A stretch of DNA of 25,019 nt from Auxenochlorella pyrenoidosa (taxonomy: Eukaryota > Chlorophyta > Trebouxiophyceae > Chlorellales > Chlorellaceae), in contig KQ482032.1 in NCBI GenBank assembly GCA_001430745.1, positions 1,317,154 through 1,342,172 on the forward strand, written 5' to 3'. The number at the start of each line of letters is the position of its first letter. Within the stretch, counting starts at the first letter, position 1. Both the position numbers and the translations under genes were made by a program. The notes under the pieces are model-generated. The model saw nothing but the letters and a program-made list of their open reading frames with translations, searched no databases and had not been told where the DNA came from. Positions 20,870 to 25,019 of the stretch are shown in pieces.

Positions 20870-23282
20870 ATGCTCGCCAGCAGGCCGCTGCTGTCTTCAC
20901 GCTGCCTGGTTGCCCGTCGTGCTCACGCAGCCCGGCGCTCTTCTTCAAAAGTGATGTCGCGTCTCATCCACACTGAGGCGAGCATAGCAGCGGCGCGATG
21001 CCACGCCTACTGCCAACGTCGCCGCCGCCGCCAAACCTGCGGATGATCCGCATCAATGCACGGCTGATGCAGTCAACACAGCGCAGCGCTATCGCGCAGA
21101 ATCTGCCATGAAACGAACTGATGTCACACAACCTTAGCTTGCATTCCTCGGGCTGCAGACCTTCTTCCTGGACAATTTTGCGCTGCGGCAGTGGGACGAC
21201 CCGGTGCGCCCGCCTGTGTTGGCAGCACCCAGCCCTGCTCTGCCAGTAGCAATTCGTCTCGCCTCGCGGCAGCGCCGTCTGTGATTGTAAACCTTGCCTC
21301 CCCCCCCTTGCCTGTTGCGCTGTGCTGGCGGTGCAGAACTTTGCAGGCACGCGGCTGTCAGCGGTGGACAAGCGTGCCTTTGTGGAGCGCATCCAGGCAA
21401 GCGGCCCGCCCCCGGGGCAGGCATGTCTGGGTGTGGGTGCACCGCAGACAGACAGCCTCTCACCGGCATGCGCTGGGCCAGAGGTCGGGGATGCGGAGGC
21501 ATCCTTGGCTGGCGGGTCACGTCTGTGCTGGGGCGGGCCGCAACCAGCGCCAGCCTGGCCCCCTGTGTAACTCGCCGCTGGCCTCGGCTCAGCAGGGCTC
21601 TTCTCAGCCCTGCAGGAGGCAGGGCACAGTTGGCCACCGGGCCTGGGGTCTGGTGCGCTCGGCGGGCAAGCCATGCATGGCGGGCCACCGCCCCTCTGGC
21701 CCCTGCAGGAGGCGCACACCAAGGAGGGGCGCCCCCTGGTGGACGGCTACGCGCCCTTCTGCAAGCACATCTTCGTGCCCAACTTCACGGGGGCGCCGGT
21801 GGGGGCGCTGCCCATCACCGACGCCAACCGCCACCTGCTGCAGTCGGGTGCGCCGCCCGCCCGCGGCGGGCTTGCCGCGGGCCGGCACCAGCGGCGGTGT
21901 GGGAGACCTGCTCCGCGTGCCTGAACTCGCGCAGGCGCTGCAGGCGAGTCGGGTTGCTGCGAGGCCCCAGCACCTCTTTGAACCCCCACCTCTGCCTGCT
22001 GCCTCGCGTGCTGCAGGCTACACGCGGCGACGGCCAGAGGAGCTGGCGGTGCTGACGCGGCAAGTGCCTGCACACTTGCCAAGTGCCTGCTGCACTGGCA
22101 GAGGATCCGTCTCCTGCCAGCCCGTGACGGCTGCTGCCCTGCATGGGACGGAGGTGGCGGCAGTCCCACCTTCCCTGCCATCCCCGCCTGCATACAGCAG
22201 CGTGCAGGCCCTCCACGCAGGCCCATCACCCAGGCTGAAGCCCGCCCTGCCCCCCCCCCCCCCCCCCCCCCCCTGCCCTACAGGTGGTTCCCCGCCGGCG
22301 CGGTGACGGCCACAGAGGCCAAGTGGCTGGACGTGATCCTGTACAGCCGGGAGCAGCTGGTCAAGGAGTACGAGGCAATGCCCAGCAAGGAGGGGGCGGG
22401 CCAGGAGGTGGGTGGGCACGGCCCCAGCAGGATTCCTTGCCTTTCGCTGCTTGGCGACGGGCTGGTGCGAGGGGGCAAAGGCGAGGCGGCCACCGCGCAT
22501 GCCGGGCTCAACAGTGCTGGTCGAGGGCTGTGAGAGGCGTCGTCCGTGCATTGGACCAGGCCAGAGGGCCAGGCTGCTGTGGCTGGCATAGGCACAAACA
22601 GCCAGGGACGCGTGCTCTACCTGTGTGCTGGTAAGCTTGTCTTGCTGGTAAGGCAGTCAGGTAGGAGCATTGCCTGTTGCAGTCCTCATAGCACTCTGCC
22701 CTGCCCCGCCTGCAGCTGCCGGATGCGCCCTGGGGGATCATCAGGTGCGCTGGAGCTCGCGCGGTCTGTGGGCATCCAGCTGTGCTTGCTCACAGGCAGG
22801 AGAGGGGCACATCGCTGGCATCGGATTGTGTCCCACCCCCGCCCCAGCGTCGCCCGCGCCCGCCCCGCCCCCCTCCCACCCACCCACAAACTCCTCTTCT
22901 TCCCACTCCACTGGGCCGCAGCATCAAGGCGCAGGATGAGGACTTCGAGACGCCCATGGCGGTGAGGGCACCAGCTGGGGTGCTGCGTGGCAGCCAGCGG
23001 GCCCCGTCTGCACTGCAGGAGGCACGGCTGCGGCCTGGCAGCACAACCGCAAGCAGCTGAAGCCCGCTTTTCCTGGGTGCATTAGCGGCAAGTGCCTGCT
23101 GGGCCCCACCGGCCACCTGTGAGTTAGTTGGCCAGCCTCGCACCTACCGCCCTGCGCTGCAGCCCATCACGATGATGCGCAACGCGCTGGGCCGGGAAGA
23201 GGGCGGCTCGGGCGTGCCGCTGGGGAGAGAGGCGTACGAGCATGCAACGGCGTACTGGGATGCTCACGCGCAGATACAATAG
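20870..23282 (+). CDS. DUF3228 family protein with predicted organelle-targeting peptide
   Basis: Nine exons: 20870-20950, 21159-21203, 21337-21396, 21709-21847, 22017-22059, 22284-22407, 22716-22744, 22922-22961, 23163-23282; sum 681 nt, 226 residues. Family landmarks in order: NFALRQWDDP, VDGYAPFCKHIFVPNFTG, ITDANRHLL, WFPAGAV, KWLDVILYSREQLVKEYEAM, DAPWGI, SIKAQDEDFETPM, PITMMRNALGREEGGSGVPL. These fit DUF3228, a family of unknown function found in plants, algae and some bacteria. Exon 1 encodes MLASRPLLSSRCLVARRAHA and more Arg/Ser/Ala-rich sequence without acidic residues, which looks like a mitochondrial or plastid transit peptide. A stop just upstream of exon 2 in its frame shows that the start must be in an earlier exon, and exon 1 fits in phase 0. 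Introns 3 and 5 use GC donors (GCAAGC, GCAAGT). Exon 1 is less certain than the rest. Confidence 0.87.
22250..22273 (+). repeat. C24 homopolymer before a DUF3228 3' splice site
   Basis: Twenty-four C in a row, ending 10 bases before the acceptor CTACAG at 22278-22283. It is the polypyrimidine tract of intron 5, the intron with a GCAAGT donor. Confidence 0.9.
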
Positions 23283-23567
23283 GGCTGCCGGCCCAGGGCG
23301 GCTCTCTCTCTGTCCGCAGAGCAATCAACACACACCCTCCTGTTGGCCATGTGCTTGATGCCGCAGATAGTGTTAGAATACAAGGGTTTCGTCTCACAGA
23401 ACAGAAAGGGCATGGGCAAATTTTGTGCAATGTGATCTTCTCCAATCGAATGGCACTGGCACATACCATCGTGGCGGGCGGGGAGGCAGCGACAGTGGCA
23501 GCGCTGAATGTCAGCGACCCCAGCGGCTTGCAATCCCCTCGCTCAGGACTGAATCAAAGGCAGGAGC

Positions 23568-23588
23568 GGGCAGGCAGGCAGGCAGGGA
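23568..23588 (+). repeat. Short (CAGG)n tandem repeat
   Basis: Four units of CAGG in a row followed by GAGGG, in the noncoding convergent region. Confidence 0.8.
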
Positions 23589-24108
23589 GGGGGAGGAGCG
23601 GGGACATGACGGCACTACTGGTGAAGTAAGATGCCGCCCGATCAGCTCGGCAACACGTGGCCCCGCCCTGGCTTGCCACACACAGCTGAATGTGTGAGGC
23701 AGGCGTGGATGGGCAGGGCAGCATGGGCGGCAGGGGGCATGTGGCGGGGCAGAGCTCTGACCTGGCGGTGGGTGGGCACAGTATGGAGAAAGGCAGTCGT
23801 GGGTAAGAGCGGGCGGGACAGCAGCTGGTTGCGTAGAACAGCAGACAGCAGGAGAGGGTATTGTAGAGCGGGTGAAGATGGGGCGAGCCGAGGTCGGGGC
23901 TGTGGAGCGGGCGCCGATGCCAAAACTTGGGGGGTCAGTGCCGCCATGGAAAATTGCAGCGCTGCTTGAGCGAAGCGTGCATGAAATGTCAACCCAGCAA
24001 GTGGAGGCGGCAAAGCGGGCGAAGGCAGACGACAGCAGAGGGATGCGGGGGGGCGGGCAGTGCAGAAGGCCCGCGGCGCAGCGCATCTGGGTGGGGCCGT
24101 GCAAGGCG

Positions 24109-24152
24109 CGTGTGTATGTGTGTTTGTGTCTGTGTGTGCGGGTGTGTGTGCG
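24109..24152 (+). repeat. TG-rich simple repeat
   Basis: Imperfect TG repeat interrupted by TATG, TTTG and CGGG units, in the noncoding region downstream of the last gene. Confidence 0.8.
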
Positions 24153-24439
24153 AGGAAGTGGGACGGCGTTTGGCAGGCGGCGGGCACGGGGCGGGCGGCG
24201 CTGCACATCAACATTGCATTGCGGGTCAATCAGCGGGGGGTGTTAGACGGGTGACACGCGGCGGGGGTGCGTGCGACGTGCAGCACAGGGGACAGTGCGA
24301 CGGATCAGAGTTCAAAAAGAAGGTCGGTCAGCGTGGGTTGGGTGAGTAGGGTTGTTTGGTTTTGGGGTCCTGGGGGCGCAGGCCGGGCGTCTGGCCAGGC
24401 GCCAGGGTCAGATGCAGCTGGGGCGGGCAGGGAGGGGCG

Positions 24440-24843
24440 TCACTTGGCGGCGTGCGAGCCGTTGACGCCGTTGATGGCCTCCACGGCCTTGGAAAAGTCG
24501 GCGGCAGAGGGCACGCCCTCGCCAAAGTGGTAGGTGGTGGACCCCTCGGGCCCCTCCTCCACAAACGCGCCCGGCGCGGGCAGCACGTCCAGCGCCTGCG
24601 CCACCTGCAAGGGGGGCCGCCGGGGGCGGGGCGGCAGGGGGTCAGCTCAGGCGGGGAGTGCCCGGGGGGAGGCTTTCAGCAGCCAGGATCGCGCGCAGTG
24701 CACGGGTTCACAGGCCGCTGGCCGGCTGCCTGCGGTGCTGCAGGCTGCCCGCAGCGGCGCGCACCATGTCGGCGGCGCCCACAGCGGCGGAGGAGCCATC
24801 CAGGGCCAGCCGCTGCTCCATGGTGCGCAGCTTGGCCTCCATC
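24440..24843 (-). CDS. 3' end of an unrecognised gene (5' part outside window)
   Basis: Two exons fit together: 24843-24765 and 24604-24440, ending with TGA at 24442-24440. The donor ATG/GTGCGC and acceptor TTGCAG/GTGGCG are both phase 0. The product starts, in this window, at RMEAKLRTMEQRLAL or QMEAKL (a possible helical stretch). It continues with GSSAAVGAADM, VAQALDVLPAPGAFVEEGP, TYHFGEGVPSAADF and SKAVEAINGVNGSHAAK at the C-terminus. I do not recognise the family. Exon 24843 needs two preceding bases; an 11-nt stretch at 24982-24972, between CTGCAG and GTGAGC, would supply them in phase but is speculative. The codon bias and clean splice sites argue for a real gene. Confidence 0.5.
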
Positions 24844-25019
24844 CTGCGGCAGAGGGGGCGCGGGGTGGAGGCTTAGGCATTGCAGGCGGGCTGCCCGCCC
24901 GCAGCTGCAAGCTGGCAGACACCATTGCACAGCTCGAGAGCAAAACTGCTGCCTGCGCTTGCCCTGCTCACTGGCAAGGTGTCTGCAGGGCGGTGGCCGG
25001 CCCAGAGGAAATTCCCGCC

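Larger units (their letters stand above)
23283..24439. other. Convergent 3' intergenic region
   Basis: The DUF3228 gene (plus) and the last gene (minus) end towards each other here. I see no family-like coding sequence on either strand and no TGTAA motif in a position that fits either gene. The stretch contains short CAGG and TG repeats and is otherwise unremarkable. Confidence 0.45.

Noticed and set aside
1..25019. tRNA, rRNA, CRISPR array, transposase or bacterial operon
   Set aside because: No cloverleaf, spaced repeat array, transposase motif or ribosome-binding-site pattern was seen; the coding pattern is intron-rich eukaryotic.

Overview
The window looks like nuclear DNA of a GC-rich green alga. 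A Chlorella-like trebouxiophyte is my best guess, inferred from base composition, many short introns, SPPPP-type wall proteins and TGTAA poly(A) motifs; no marker gene fixes the species. Bacterial-style reading fails: the long open frames on the opposite strands are GC-driven shadows. The real genes are chains of small exons, which I joined by hand using splice signals, codon phase and family motifs. Every complete gene gave an exon sum divisible by three. All splice junctions are predictions without transcript support.

Layout: (1) 22-1370, minus: BCCIP/Bcp1-like nuclear protein, C-terminus cut by the window edge. (2) 2234-6698, minus: zinc-dependent dehydrogenase of the formaldehyde-dehydrogenase-like MDR group, 16 exons. 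(3) 6984-13857, minus: exocyst subunit SEC3, 19 exons, about 1160 residues. (4) 14594-19433, minus: secreted multidomain protein of about 915 residues with a signal peptide, duplicated beta-rich modules, SPPPP linkers, a second pair of tandem modules and a VWD-like GDPHF domain; I know no named family with this architecture. (5) 19434-20869: divergent intergenic region with a 38-bp near-perfect palindrome and a patch of coding-like sequence resembling a module of gene 4. (6) 20870-23282, plus: DUF3228 protein with a probable organelle-targeting peptide, nine exons. (7) 23283-24439: convergent 3' region with simple repeats. (8) 24440-24843 and beyond, minus: 3' end of an unrecognised gene.

The genes do not form a pathway. 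They are unrelated housekeeping functions (nuclear chaperone-like factor, aldehyde/alcohol oxidation, exocytosis) beside a probable cell-wall or extracellular-matrix protein. An exocyst subunit next to a secreted wall protein is suggestive, but a functional link is not shown.

The most unusual signals are the high share of GC-AG introns (seven of about 59 that I could place), long C-runs just before 3' splice sites, the gene-4 architecture with phase-matched module and exon duplications, a 21-nt exon carrying a catalytic motif, and the palindrome in the divergent promoter region.
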